Shown here: in pieces, positions 15,914 to 24,427 of the stretch
Layout: each line of letters opens with the position of its first letter
How positions within the stretch are numbered: position 1 is the first letter of the stretch
Source of the DNA: Ancylobacter novellus
GTDB taxonomy: Bacteria; Pseudomonadota; Alphaproteobacteria; Rhizobiales; Xanthobacteraceae
NCBI GenBank assembly: GCA_003241485.1
Contig: QFQD01000042.1
Location: 1 to 39,533, forward strand
Direction of reading: 5' to 3'
Length of the DNA stretch: 39,533 nucleotides
Notes under the pieces: generated by a model
Told to the model about the DNA's origin: nothing
Seen by the model: the letters and a program-made list of their open reading frames with translations, nothing else
Database searches by the model: none
Translations under genes and position numbers: made by a program

Positions 15914-16513
15914 TCAGGACCGCGTCAGCGAGACCTTTGAACCGTCGGCCGTCGTGGTGCCGTCAAACTGACCGTCGCCGGCCGGCTGCAGGCGGGCCGT
16001 CACCTTGCCGAGGTGGTTCTGCAGCACGATGTCATTGCCCCAGACGTCCCAGCCCTTGGTCATGAAGATATCGTTGGGGCAGCCCACATCGGCATTGGCG
16101 GCGAAGCCGGACATGCCGCGATCGGTCGACAGGGTGACCTTGCAGGTCTTGTGCCCATCGTCCCAGCCGAAGCTCCAGACGCCGGCGAGCTGGGTGCGGG
16201 CGGCACCGGGCTCGGCAAAGGCCACGCCGCCGGGTGCCGCGGCCGGCGTGGAGGTGAGGGCGACCTGCGTCTCCGGCGCGCGGGGCGTGGCGGCTGCGGC
16301 GGCGGTCGCGGCATTGGCGCCAGTACCCGTGCCCTGAGCGGCGTCGGCAAGGGCGGGGACCGGAGAGCTTTCGACGGAACCGGAAGGAGCGGGCGTGATC
16401 TGGCTGGGTTCGACGGCGGCAGCCTGCCGTCCCCCGAAGCCGTCCAGCGTCGTGCTGCAACCGCCGAGAAGAAGGGCGGCGGCGCTGGTCATCACGACGA
16501 TCTTGAGGTTCAT
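15914..16513 (-). CDS. AprI/Inh-type (Omp19-like) lipoprotein
   Basis: A predicted outer-membrane lipoprotein of 199 residues. The signal ends in a clear lipobox, LLGGC, with the lipidated Cys at residue 19. A low-complexity Ala/Pro/Thr linker (about 30-105) follows, then a C-terminal AprI/Inh protease-inhibitor-like beta-barrel domain (about 105-199). That domain has LAGVWSFGW, a Cys pair (KTCKV and VGCPND) and an end typical of this family. Brucella Omp19 is the best-known relative and inhibits proteases. GGAG and GAAGG lie upstream of the ATG. The leader carries two hairpins. The target protease, if any, is not apparent from the neighbours. Confidence 0.8.
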   Translation of the reverse strand: MNLKIVVMTSAAALLLGGCSTTLDGFGGRQAAAVEPSQITPAPSGSVESSPVPALADAAQGTGTGANAATAAAAATPRAPETQVALTSTPAAAPGGVAFAEPGAARTQLAGVWSFGWDDGHKTCKVTLSTDRGMSGFAANADVGCPNDIFMTKGWDVWGNDIVLQNHLGKVTARLQPAGDGQFDGTTTADGSKVSLTRS

Positions 16514-16528
16514 CGACCTTCAACTCCT

Positions 16529-16595
16529 CGTCTGCAATGACCCGCAGACGTTACTTTCAGTTCGTAGCCGTCGCGGTAGTTACTTACGCTACCGC
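16529..16595. repeat. Two consecutive hairpins with a repeated GTTACTT, upstream of the lipoprotein gene
   Basis: Hairpin 1 is CGTCTGC (16529-16535) / GCAGACG (16544-16550) with an 8-base loop. Hairpin 2 is GCGGTAG (16573-16579) / CTACCGC (16589-16595) with a 9-base loop. GTTACTT occurs at 16550-16556 and again at 16579-16585, 29 bases apart. They lie 16 to 82 bases from the minus-strand start codon at 16513, so they are either in its leader or overlap its promoter. Confidence 0.5.
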
Positions 16596-16801
16596 ACATG
16601 CTCTTGTGTCGCCAAGGATCGTGGCGTGAGCATGACCCTGCGGCGGCGGCGGCCTGTCGCCGATGAATTGCCGGGGGATGGTCAACGCGCGGTTAATGCG
16701 CGTTCTTTCGGCGCGATGCCCGCGCGCGGCACATGGACGCTGGGCGTCGGACGGGCTATTTGCAGCGCAGCAATTCCCGCCGCAGGATAAAGGATGCCGT
16801 C

Positions 16802-17572
16802 ATGTACCAGATGCTGGACCCCGCGACGCTGACGGTTCTCGTGACCGGTGCCAGCTCGGGCATCGGCGCGGCCAGTGCCCGCCGCTTCGCGCTGGCCGGC
16901 GCGCGTGTCATCGGCACCGGCCGTCGTGCCGATCGGCTTATCGCGCTGCGTGACGAACTGGGAGCCAACTTCCACCCCCTGGAGGTCGATGTCCGCGACA
17001 ATGCCGCGCTGATCGCCGCTCTCGCCGGCGTGCCGGAGGCGTTCCGGGCCATCAATGTGGTGTTCGCCAATGCGGGCCTCGCGCTCGGCCTGGATCCTGC
17101 GCATACCGCCAGCCTCGACGACTGGGAGGATATGGTCGACACCAACATCAAGGGCTTGCTTTACACGGTGAAGGCCACGTTGCCGGCCATGGTGGCCCGC
17201 GGCGAGGGCCATGTCGTGTTCACCGGCTCGATCGCGGGCGACTATCCCTATCCCGGCGGCAACACCTATGGCGCGACCAAGGCCTTCGTGAAGCAGTTCT
17301 CGCTCAACCTGATCGCCGACCTCGCCGGCACGCAGGTCCGCGTGACCAATATCGAGCCGGGCATCGTCGAGACGGAGTTCTCGCTGGTTCGCTTCCATGG
17401 GGATGAGGAGAAGTCCGGCAGCGTCTATGCCAATCTCCAGCCTCTGACCGCCGAGGACATCGCCGAGCAGGTGTTCTTCGCCTGCACTCTGCCGCGGCAT
17501 GTGAATCTCAATCGCATGCAGGTATTTCCGGCCTGCCAGACCTTTGCGCCGCTGAAGGTGACGCGCGGCTAG
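16802..17572 (+). CDS. Short-chain dehydrogenase, YdfG-like (3-hydroxy acid / serine dehydrogenase type)
   Basis: An NADP-dependent oxidoreductase of 256 residues. The cofactor loop is TGASSGIG (15-22) and the NAG motif is at 90-92. The catalytic triad is S143 (FTGSIAG), Y156 and K160 (YGATK). The C-terminal half, with EPGIVETEFSLVRFHGDEEK and NLNRMQVFPACQTFAPL, closely follows the YdfG family, which oxidises L-allo-threonine, serine and 3-hydroxypropionate-type substrates. The ATG at 16802 is chosen because AAGGA sits at 16790-16794, 7 bases upstream; an in-frame ATG at 16733 would add 23 unlikely residues. It converges on chrA with a 3-base gap. Confidence 0.88.
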   Translation: MYQMLDPATLTVLVTGASSGIGAASARRFALAGARVIGTGRRADRLIALRDELGANFHPLEVDVRDNAALIAALAGVPEAFRAINVVFANAGLALGLDPAHTASLDDWEDMVDTNIKGLLYTVKATLPAMVARGEGHVVFTGSIAGDYPYPGGNTYGATKAFVKQFSLNLIADLAGTQVRVTNIEPGIVETEFSLVRFHGDEEKSGSVYANLQPLTAEDIAEQVFFACTLPRHVNLNRMQVFPACQTFAPLKVTRG

Positions 17573-17575
17573 CCG

Positions 17576-18796
17576 TCAGAGCAGGAGTGCGCCGGCCGCC
17601 GCCGAGCCGATCACGACGGCCCAGGCCGGCACGCGCCACAGCGCCAGCGCGAGATAGGCAATGAGGGCGATCGCAAGCGCCCGCCCGGAGGTGATGCTCG
17701 ACGTCACCACCGGGTTCCAGAACGCGGCGCCGAGCAACCCCACGACGGCGGCGTTGATCCCATTCATGGCCTTGCGGATGCGCGTGTTGGTCGCCAGCGC
17801 GGTCCAGAAGCGCAGCGCGCCATAGACCAGCAGCGCCGACGGCAGGAACATCGCCACCAGCGCGAGCAGGCCGCCGACGATGCCGTTCGGCGCCGTGGGC
17901 ATCGCCGCGCCGACATAAGCGGCGAAGCTGAATAGCGGGCCCGGCACTGCCTGGGCTGCGCCATAGCCGGCGAGGAAGGTTTCGCGGGTCAGGCCGCCGG
18001 GATGGACAAGTTCGGCCTCGATCAGCGGCAGCACGACATGCCCGCCGCCGAACACCAGCGCCCCGGCCCTGTACAGCGTGTCGAACAACGCGACAGCGCC
18101 GTCCCCGCTCGCTTGCGCCAGCAGCGGCAGGCCCGCCAGCAGCAGGGCGAAGAGCGCAAGCGAGACCAGAGAGGCGGTCCGTCCCGGTAGATGACCGGGC
18201 GGGGGCTTCGCGGGGGCCCCGTCCGTGCTCAGGAACGTCAGCCCCGCCAACGCGCCGATGGCAATGATGCCGAGCTGCCCGAGTGCGCCGGGGAAAATGG
18301 CCGCCCCGGCCGCCGTGAGCAGCGCCAGCGTCCGGCGTGACCGGTCCGGGCACAGATTGCGCGCCATGCCGAGCACCGCATCGGCAACGACGGCTGCCGC
18401 CGCGATCTTCAGTCCCGCCAGCCATCCCCCGTCTATGCCGGCCGCACCGGCATGGGTGACGCCATAGGCGAAGGCCAGCATCAGCAGCGCGGAGGGGAGG
18501 GTGAAGCCGAGCCACGCGGCCATCATGCCGGCCGTGCCAGCGCGCAGCAGCCCGATCGCCATGCCGACCTGGCTGGAGGCCGGGCCGGGCAGGAACTGGC
18601 AAAGCGCCACCAGCGTGGCGTAGGCGTCCTCGCTCAGCCAGCGACGGCGGGCGACGATGTCCTCACGGAAATAGCCGAGATGGGCGACCGGGCCGCCAAA
18701 AGAGGTGAGGCCGAGCCGGAGAAAAACCAGGAACACCTCGCCAGGGGTGCCGGCGGGCAGAGCGGCGTCGGCGGCGGCTGTGCGACGGGTTTTCAT
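17576..18796 (-). CDS. chrA: Chromate transporter, ChrA (CHR) family
   Basis: A predicted inner-membrane chromate/sulfate-type exporter of 406 residues, the fused two-domain form. Each half begins with CHR signatures: FLRLGLTSFGGPVAHLGYF with FLPGPASSQVG in the first, and YRAGALVFGGGHVVLPLIE with AAQAVPGPLFSFAAYVG in the second. About ten hydrophobic segments are visible. The start at 18796 (MKTRRTAA) gives the family length; the open frame upstream is out of character. It follows the lysR gene by 64 bases on the same strand, with a small hairpin CAGCGG/CCGCTG (18814-18830) in the gap, so joint transcription is possible. Confidence 0.92.
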   Translation of the reverse strand: MKTRRTAAADAALPAGTPGEVFLVFLRLGLTSFGGPVAHLGYFREDIVARRRWLSEDAYATLVALCQFLPGPASSQVGMAIGLLRAGTAGMMAAWLGFTLPSALLMLAFAYGVTHAGAAGIDGGWLAGLKIAAAAVVADAVLGMARNLCPDRSRRTLALLTAAGAAIFPGALGQLGIIAIGALAGLTFLSTDGAPAKPPPGHLPGRTASLVSLALFALLLAGLPLLAQASGDGAVALFDTLYRAGALVFGGGHVVLPLIEAELVHPGGLTRETFLAGYGAAQAVPGPLFSFAAYVGAAMPTAPNGIVGGLLALVAMFLPSALLVYGALRFWTALATNTRIRKAMNGINAAVVGLLGAAFWNPVVTSSITSGRALAIALIAYLALALWRVPAWAVVIGSAAAGALLL

Positions 18797-18860
18797 GAGC
18801 GGCACAGCTAGCCCAGCGGCCAAACCGCTGCACGCGAATTTTCTGTGACAGTGCCTGAGG

Positions 18861-19730
18861 CTAGGCCGCCGCGACCGCTGCCGGCATGGACATCGCCGCG
18901 CGCAGCGTGTCGGCCAGCCGGCGCGCCGCCGGCGAGGCGGCCGGCGCGAGCAGCAGGCCGATTTCCATGTCGGGCAGGGGAGGAAGCCCGTCCGCCGGGC
19001 CAAGCCGGCGCCAATCCGCGGGCGCGGCGCATTCGGCCAGCGCGGTGATGCACAGACCCGTCTCGACCGCCGAATGGATGCCGCCCTGCGAGGAGGAGGT
19101 GCAGGCGACGCGCCAGTTCCGGCCGGACTTGTCGAGCGCGGCAGCAATGTGCGGGCGGGCACGGCACCCCGTGGGAAACAGCGCCAGCGGCAATTGCTCG
19201 TTGCGCTCGGGCCTGTGGCCGCGCGCGGCAAGCCACAGCAGCTTCTCCTTCTTCAGGAGTTCGCCGGTCGGGCGTGTCAGGTCACGGGTAATCAGCGCCA
19301 CGTCGATTTGTCCGCGTTCGACCTCCGGCTCCAGATTCTTGGAGAGGTCGCAGCGAATGGAGATCTCCACGCGGGGATAAGCGGCGGCGAAGCGGGCGAT
19401 GGTCGGGGTGAAATAGGCGTCGACATAATCGTCCGGCATGCCGAGGCGCACGCTTCCCTCGGGCGTGCCGCCCTTGAGATCGGCCAGCGCCTCGCTCTCG
19501 AACGACAGCAGCCGGCGGGCATGGGCGACCAGCCGCTCGCCGGTTTCGGTCAGGGCAATGCCGCGGCGCGAGCGCTCCAGCAGGCGCACGCCGAGATTGT
19601 CTTCCAGCTGGGCGATGCGCGCCGATACGGCCGACTGCGTGCGGCCCACGCGTTCAGCGGCGGCGGTGAACCCGCCAGTGTCGACGATGGCAATCAGCAT
19701 GCCGAGGGATTCGGTGTCGAGATGGCGCAT
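18861..19730 (-). CDS. LysR-type transcriptional regulator
   Basis: A LysR regulator of 289 residues from the Met at 19730. The winged helix-turn-helix is at about 5-62: LGMLIAIVDTGGFTAAAERVGRTQSAVSARIAQLEDNLGVRLLERS. A periplasmic-binding-like effector domain follows from about 90. In-frame ATGs at 19781 and 19796 (and a TTG at 19808) would extend the N-terminus by 17-26 residues; I prefer 19730 because LysR proteins normally have only a few residues before the first helix, but no good ribosome site decides it. It lies upstream of chrA on the same strand and is divergent from a DMT transporter, so either could be its target. Confidence 0.88.
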   Translation of the reverse strand: MRHLDTESLGMLIAIVDTGGFTAAAERVGRTQSAVSARIAQLEDNLGVRLLERSRRGIALTETGERLVAHARRLLSFESEALADLKGGTPEGSVRLGMPDDYVDAYFTPTIARFAAAYPRVEISIRCDLSKNLEPEVERGQIDVALITRDLTRPTGELLKKEKLLWLAARGHRPERNEQLPLALFPTGCRARPHIAAALDKSGRNWRVACTSSSQGGIHSAVETGLCITALAECAAPADWRRLGPADGLPPLPDMEIGLLLAPAASPAARRLADTLRAAMSMPAAVAAA

Positions 19731-19954
19731 GAAGGAGCCCGCGGGAGTGATCGTCGGCCTTAGGGACCGGCTGATCTCCATATCCTCGCTTTGCATCGCT
19801 TTTGTCAATGTAACGACAACATAAATTCACTTTGATGATTTCAGGGCGGGGTGTAAATCGCTGTTCACGGCGCTTCGTTCCTTGCGCGCGCCGTGGCGGG
19901 CGGATGGGACCCGCAGCGTGTTCCCTGCACTTTCAGTTCTGGTCCTCGACCGCC

Positions 19955-20980
19955 ATGTCGCCCCCTCCTGCCGCCGCAATCGCTCCGGACGCCGCTGGCG
20001 TGCATCTCTTCGCGCCCGTCACCAGCGAGGCGCATGAGGCGCTTCTGCGCCGCAACGCCTTCTTCGCGGTGGTGCTGGCAGCGTTCTGCATCGGCTTCTC
20101 CGCCATATTGGTGCGGCTGTCGGATGTGGGTCCGGCCGCCATCGGTTTCTGGCGGCTTTTCTTCGCGCTCGGTCCGACGATCATCTGGGCTTATGCGGAG
20201 ACCCGTTCGGCCCGCATGCGCCGGGCGGTTAGGGGCGATACGCGCGGTCTGCCGCTGTTCACCCTTCGTCAGTTCGTGCTGGCTGCCGTTGCCGGCCTGT
20301 TCTTCGGCGCCGACCTCATTGCCTTCCACATCGGCCTTGCCCACACCACGACAGCCAACGCGCTGCTGCTGGGCAATCTCGCCGTTGTGTTTGTGCTGAT
20401 CTTCGGCTGGCTCTGCCTTGGTGAGCGTCCGACGCGTGGCCTGCTCATCTCGCTTGGCCTGGCTCTGGCCGGCACGGCGCTGATTATCTCGCGCAGCGCC
20501 ACCTCGACGCCGAGTGACGCGGCCAGCGTGTTCGGCGATGCGCTCTGTGTCGCGGCGGCGCTCTGCTATGCCGGTTACATGCTGGTGACGCGCCTGCTGC
20601 GCAGGGGCGGCGAGCATGCCGCGAGTGCCATGGGAGGCGGCGTGCTCTCGCTGATCGCCAGCAGTGTCGGGGCGCTCTTCTGCCTCGGCTGGGCGGTGGC
20701 GAACGGAGAGATCATCATTCCGCGCAGCATGCAGGGCATGCTTGCCGTGATCGGCCTCGGGCTGATCGCCCATGCTATGGGGCAGGGCCTGACGACCTTC
20801 GCGCTGGGCCGCTTGCCGGCAGGGCTGATCTCGACCGTGCTGCTGCTGCAGATCGTGGTCGGAACGACATTGGCCGCGTTCCTGTTCGGCGAGATTCCCT
20901 CGCTCGTCGTGGCCGTCGGCGGCACGATGGTCGTGGCCGGCGTCGTCGTCGCCCGGCCGCCGCGCGCGCCGGTGTCCTGA
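19955..20980 (+). CDS. EamA/DMT family transporter
   Basis: A predicted inner-membrane metabolite exporter of 341 residues with two EamA repeats and about ten membrane segments. The first repeat begins AVVLAAFCIGFSAILVRLSDVGPAAIGFWRLFFAL; its end is typical (TTTANALLLGNLAVVFVLIFGWLCLGERPT). The second ends with the matching LLLQIVVGTTLAAFLFGEIPSLVVAVGGTMVVAGVV. I place the start at 19955 (MSPPPAAA); in-frame Mets at 19904 and 19832 are possible and none has a clear ribosome site. The substrate is unknown. The divergent neighbour is the LysR regulator. Confidence 0.85.
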   Translation: MSPPPAAAIAPDAAGVHLFAPVTSEAHEALLRRNAFFAVVLAAFCIGFSAILVRLSDVGPAAIGFWRLFFALGPTIIWAYAETRSARMRRAVRGDTRGLPLFTLRQFVLAAVAGLFFGADLIAFHIGLAHTTTANALLLGNLAVVFVLIFGWLCLGERPTRGLLISLGLALAGTALIISRSATSTPSDAASVFGDALCVAAALCYAGYMLVTRLLRRGGEHAASAMGGGVLSLIASSVGALFCLGWAVANGEIIIPRSMQGMLAVIGLGLIAHAMGQGLTTFALGRLPAGLISTVLLLQIVVGTTLAAFLFGEIPSLVVAVGGTMVVAGVVVARPPRAPVS

Positions 20981-21052
20981 TCGGAGCTGCGATCGCTCTT
21001 GCGGACAGGCGAGGGCGGGTCTACCTCCTTCACGATAGCAAGGAGCATGACG

Positions 21053-21391
21053 ATGCAGGCCAATCCCTTCGGCGGCGTGATCGAGAATCTGTCGGTAGAC
21101 GAGGTCAAGGCCGGGCTGGAAGCGGGCACGATCCTTCTGGTGGATGTCCGCGAGCCCAACGAACTGGCAGCCGAGCGCATTCCCGGCGCAGTCGAATTCC
21201 CGCTCTCGACCTTCGACGCCGCGGCTTTGCCCGATCCCGGCGACAAAATGCTCGTCTTCTCTTGTCGCTCCGGCCAGCGCTCGCAGAGGGCCGCCGCCGC
21301 GGCGCAGGCGGCCGGCGTCGAACTCTTCCGCCACATGGCCGGCGGCATTCTTGCCTGGAAGGAAGCCGGCTTCGAGACGGAGAAGGGCTGA
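21053..21391 (+). CDS. Single-domain rhodanese-like sulfurtransferase
   Basis: A 112-residue cytoplasmic rhodanese, which moves a sulfane sulfur as a cysteine persulfide. The active-site loop is C71-R-S-G-Q-R at 71-76, the canonical C-x3-x-R loop. The LVDVREPNELAAERIPGAVEFPL stretch and the C-terminal HMAGGILAWKEAGF are family-typical. AAGGAG at 21040-21045 lies 7 bases before the ATG at 21053 but only 1 base before the ATG at 21047, so 21053 is preferred. It is probably downstream of the DMT transporter in one unit (72-base gap). The physiological sulfur acceptor is unknown. Confidence 0.92.
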   Translation: MQANPFGGVIENLSVDEVKAGLEAGTILLVDVREPNELAAERIPGAVEFPLSTFDAAALPDPGDKMLVFSCRSGQRSQRAAAAAQAAGVELFRHMAGGILAWKEAGFETEKG

Positions 21392-21398
21392 GCGCCCT

Positions 21399-22778
21399 TC
21401 ACGCCGTCAGGCGGCGCACCACATCGCGCGTCGCCGCGATCAGCCGCTCGACCTGCTCCTCGCCGGTGGCCGGCGAGCACAGCATCATGTCGTGAAACGG
21501 CGAGATCAGCACGCCGCGCACCAGCAGCGCGAGATGGATCGTCGCTTCAAGATCGGCGAAATGCGCCGCATGGGACTCGCTGCCATTGATGAGCGGGCGC
21601 GGCGCGCGCACCACCTCGACGCGCGCACCGCAGCGGGCGACATGCCAAGGCAGCCGCGCCTGTGCGAGCACATCGGCAAGGCCGGCCTCCAGCCGGTCGG
21701 CTAGCTGGTTCATGTGGGCATAGGCCGCTTCAGTCGCGACATTCTCCAGCGTCGCGCGCAACGCGGCGAGCTGCAAAGCGGTGCCCGAGAGCGTGGTGCC
21801 CATCCCTGAACGCCCATCCGGCTGGCTGGCGCGGGCGCGGGTGAGGCGGTCGGCGACCTCGGCGCTCATGCCCCAGACCGCGGTCGGGATGCCGCCGGCG
21901 ATCGCCTTGCCGACCACGAACAGGTCCGGCTCAAGGCCGCACTTGCCGGTGTAGCCGCCCGGCCCGCTGGAGAGCGTGTGTGTCTCGTCGATCAGCAGCA
22001 GCGTGCCGGTGCGGCGCGTGATCTCGCGCAACGCATCATGAAAGCCGGGCTGCGGCAGCACCATCGCGCAATTGGTCAGAACCGGTTCGGTGATGACGCA
22101 GGCGACCGTCCGGTCCGCCAGCGCCTCCTCCAGCGCGCCGATGTCGTTGAAGGGAACGATACGCGTGAGAGCCGTCAGGTCGCGGGGCTCGCCGAGCAGG
22201 CCCTGCGCGTTGCGCGGGCGGCCATCCGGGCCGAGCTCGACAAAGGTCTCATCCACCGCGCCATGATAGGCGCCGTCGAAGACGAGGATGCGCGGACGTC
22301 CGGTGGCGGCGCGTGCGGCGCGCAGCGCGAAGCGGTTGGCATCGGTCGCGGTGGTGGCGATCTGCCAGTAGGGCAGGCCGAAGCGGGCGGCGAGCAGATC
22401 GCCGACTATGCCGGCATCCGGGCTGGGCAGCATGGTGGCAAAGCCGGCTCGCGCCTGCCGCGCCAGCGCCTCGGCCACCGGCGCCGGGCCATGGCCGAAC
22501 AGCGCGGCCGTGTCGCCCAGGCAAAAATCGTCATAGCCATTGCCGTCGACATCGGTCAGGCGGGCGCCGCTGGCCTGCGCCACCACCAGTGGCACGGGGG
22601 TGGACCAGTCCACCATCCAGTGCATCGGCACGCCCTGATAGAGATGCGCGGCCGCGCCGGCGGCGGCGCGCGTCTTGGGCCGGGTGCCGAGATAGAGCGC
22701 CTCGGCCTCGGCGCGCAGCGCGGCGGTGCGGGCCGGGCTGACGCCGGAGCCTTCGCCGACGGGGGTGACGAGGTTCAT
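21399..22778 (-). CDS. Class III aminotransferase, glutamate-1-semialdehyde-aminomutase-like
   Basis: A PLP-dependent aminotransferase of 459 residues. The cofactor lysine is K291 (VVGKAIAGGIP) and the ring-nitrogen aspartate is D264 (LLIDETHTL), which is the GSA-aminomutase-like version. The usual phosphate-contact motif G-T/S-E-A-N appears instead as ATDAN (about 144-148). AGGGA lies about 7 bases before the ATG. It is downstream of the SpuC-like aminotransferase on the same strand (82-base gap with a strong nested hairpin) and is probably co-transcribed. The context suggests an amine or amino-acid substrate from polyamine breakdown, but the substrate is not predictable from sequence. It is too distant from HemL to be called hemL. 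Confidence 0.82.
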   Translation of the reverse strand: MNLVTPVGEGSGVSPARTAALRAEAEALYLGTRPKTRAAAGAAAHLYQGVPMHWMVDWSTPVPLVVAQASGARLTDVDGNGYDDFCLGDTAALFGHGPAPVAEALARQARAGFATMLPSPDAGIVGDLLAARFGLPYWQIATTATDANRFALRAARAATGRPRILVFDGAYHGAVDETFVELGPDGRPRNAQGLLGEPRDLTALTRIVPFNDIGALEEALADRTVACVITEPVLTNCAMVLPQPGFHDALREITRRTGTLLLIDETHTLSSGPGGYTGKCGLEPDLFVVGKAIAGGIPTAVWGMSAEVADRLTRARASQPDGRSGMGTTLSGTALQLAALRATLENVATEAAYAHMNQLADRLEAGLADVLAQARLPWHVARCGARVEVVRAPRPLINGSESHAAHFADLEATIHLALLVRGVLISPFHDMMLCSPATGEEQVERLIAATRDVVRRLTA

Positions 22779-22799
22779 GGGCTTTCCCTGGGATTAGCG

Positions 22800-22842
22800 G
22801 CCGGCGGCATTGAAGCACGTTTCGCGTGCCCGCGCCGCCGGC
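22800..22842. repeat. Nested stem-loop between the two aminotransferase genes
   Basis: A perfect 9-bp outer stem, GCCGGCGGC (22800-22808) / GCCGCCGGC (22834-22842), encloses a 5-bp stem GCACG (22815-22819) / CGTGC (22825-22829) with a TTTCG loop. No T-run follows on the minus strand. It could attenuate transcription or stabilise the 3' end of the upstream spuC-like message. Confidence 0.55.
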
Positions 22843-22860
22843 GACGTTCTCAGCCGCCGT

Positions 22861-24240
22861 TCAGCGCACCCAGCCCCAGCGCTTCAGCTCGGCATGGGTC
22901 TGGTCGAGCGTCTTGCGGGCGCGGGCCACCAGTTCGTCGATCTCGTCATGCGAGATGACGAGCGGCGGGGCGATGATGAGACGGTCGCGCACGGCGCGCA
23001 TGACGAGGCCGTTCTTGAAGGAGAAGTCGCGCGCCAGCGTGCCGACCTTGCCGACATCCTCGAACTTGGTGCGGCCGATCTTGTCCGGCGTCAGCTCCAG
23101 CGCGCCGACGAGCCCGACCATCGGCGCCTCGCCCACGAGCGGGTGCTCGGCAAGTGTCGACCACTGCGCCTTGAGGTAGGGGCCGACATCATCGGCCACC
23201 CGGTCGACCAGCTTCTCGCGCACCATGATGTCGAGATTGGCAAGCGCGGCGGCGCACGCGGCGGGATGGCCGGAATAGGTGTAGCCGTGGTTGAAGTCGC
23301 CGCCTTCCAGCAGGACGTCCACCACGCGATCCGCCACCATCACGCCACCGAGCGGCATGTAGCCGGAGGTGATGCCCTTGGCCATCACCAGCATGTCCGG
23401 TTGGGTGCCGAAGGTCTCGCAGCCGAACCAGCTGCCGGTGCGCCCGAAACCGCAGATCACCTCGTCGGAGATGAAGAGGATGTCGCGCTCGCGGCAGATG
23501 CGGGCGATTTCCGGCCAGTAGGTCGGCGGGGGCACGATAACGCCGCCCGCGCCCTGCACGGGCTCGGCGATGAAGGCGGCGATGCGGTCCTCGCCGAGCG
23601 CGTCGATCGTGGCTTCGAGCGCGCGGGCGGTGCGAAGGCCGAATTCGTCCGGCGTCTCACCCTGGTGGGCCTCGCCCCAGAAATAGGGCTGGGCGATATG
23701 CACGATATCCGGGATCACCGAGCTCTGCCCGTGCATCGGCGCCATGCCGCCCAGGCTGCCGGCGGCGACGGTCGAGCCGTGATAGGCATTGCGGCGCGAG
23801 ATGATGATCTTCTTCTCGGGCTTGTCCTTGATCTGGAAATAGCGGCGGACGAGCTTGATGACCGTGTCGTTCGATTCCGAACCGGAGCCGGTGAAGAACA
23901 CGCGGTTGAACTGCGGCGGGGTAAGCTCGGCGAGCTTGGCGGACAGCTCGATGACAGGCCGGTGGGTGGTCTTGAAGAAGGTGTTGTAATAGGGCAGCTC
24001 GCGCATCTGCGCCGCCACCGCCTCGACAATCTCCTCGCGGCCATAGCCGACATTCACGCACCACAGGCCGGACATGCCGTCGAGGATGCGGTTGCCGTCG
24101 GAGTCGGTCAGCCACACGCCCTCAGCCTTCACGATGATGCGCGAGCCTTCCTCGTTCAGCGACTTGGTGTCGCTGAACGGGTGGAGGTGATGTGCGGCGT
24201 CGAGGGCACGCAGTTCGGCAGTGGTTTTGGGCAGAGACAT
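22861..24240 (-). CDS. spuC: Class III aminotransferase, polyamine (putrescine)--pyruvate type
   Basis: Transfers the amino group of putrescine or a related amine to pyruvate, starting polyamine breakdown. It has 459 residues, as usual for SpuC-like omega-transaminases. Features are LWCVNVGYGREEIVEAV, the phosphate motif TGSGSESNDT (117-126), NAYHGST (151-157), the cofactor aspartate D259 (FISDEVICGFGRTG) and the PLP lysine K288 (MAKGITSGYMPLGG). The neighbouring glutamine synthetase and PotF/SpuD genes support a polyamine role; beta-alanine or other omega-amines remain possible substrates. The ATG at 24240 is the only good start. The divergent promoter region carries a perfect palindrome. 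Confidence 0.85.
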   Translation of the reverse strand: MSLPKTTAELRALDAAHHLHPFSDTKSLNEEGSRIIVKAEGVWLTDSDGNRILDGMSGLWCVNVGYGREEIVEAVAAQMRELPYYNTFFKTTHRPVIELSAKLAELTPPQFNRVFFTGSGSESNDTVIKLVRRYFQIKDKPEKKIIISRRNAYHGSTVAAGSLGGMAPMHGQSSVIPDIVHIAQPYFWGEAHQGETPDEFGLRTARALEATIDALGEDRIAAFIAEPVQGAGGVIVPPPTYWPEIARICRERDILFISDEVICGFGRTGSWFGCETFGTQPDMLVMAKGITSGYMPLGGVMVADRVVDVLLEGGDFNHGYTYSGHPAACAAALANLDIMVREKLVDRVADDVGPYLKAQWSTLAEHPLVGEAPMVGLVGALELTPDKIGRTKFEDVGKVGTLARDFSFKNGLVMRAVRDRLIIAPPLVISHDEIDELVARARKTLDQTHAELKRWGWVR

Positions 24241-24275
24241 GGTGCACCTGGACGTGTGGTTTGATCGGCACGAAC

Positions 24276-24289
24276 AATGTGATCACATT
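24276..24289. promoter_or_regulatory. Perfect palindrome AATGTGATCACATT, candidate regulator operator
   Basis: This 14-bp perfect palindrome lies 36 bases upstream of the spuC-like start and about 139 bases before the divergent glutamine-synthetase-like gene. Its TGTGATCACA core is like the operators bound by GntR/FadR-type (FCD) regulators. No GntR gene is present in the window, so the regulator would be encoded elsewhere. Confidence 0.5.
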
Positions 24290-24427
24290 TAGCGTGCGTC
24301 AAGCGTTTCGGCATGGCACAACTATCACAGCCGCGTGGCGCCGGGCTGCGACCGCAGTCTGGGCTGCTTGACCGGTCCCCGGCCGCCATGAGCAAAATCG
24401 ACCTGACGCAATCAAACTGGTGGGATC

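Noticed and set aside
21399..22778. hemL (glutamate-1-semialdehyde aminomutase)
   Set aside because: The fold and lysine region are GSA-like, but the phosphate motif and overall sequence differ from HemL, and the neighbours concern polyamine rather than tetrapyrrole metabolism.
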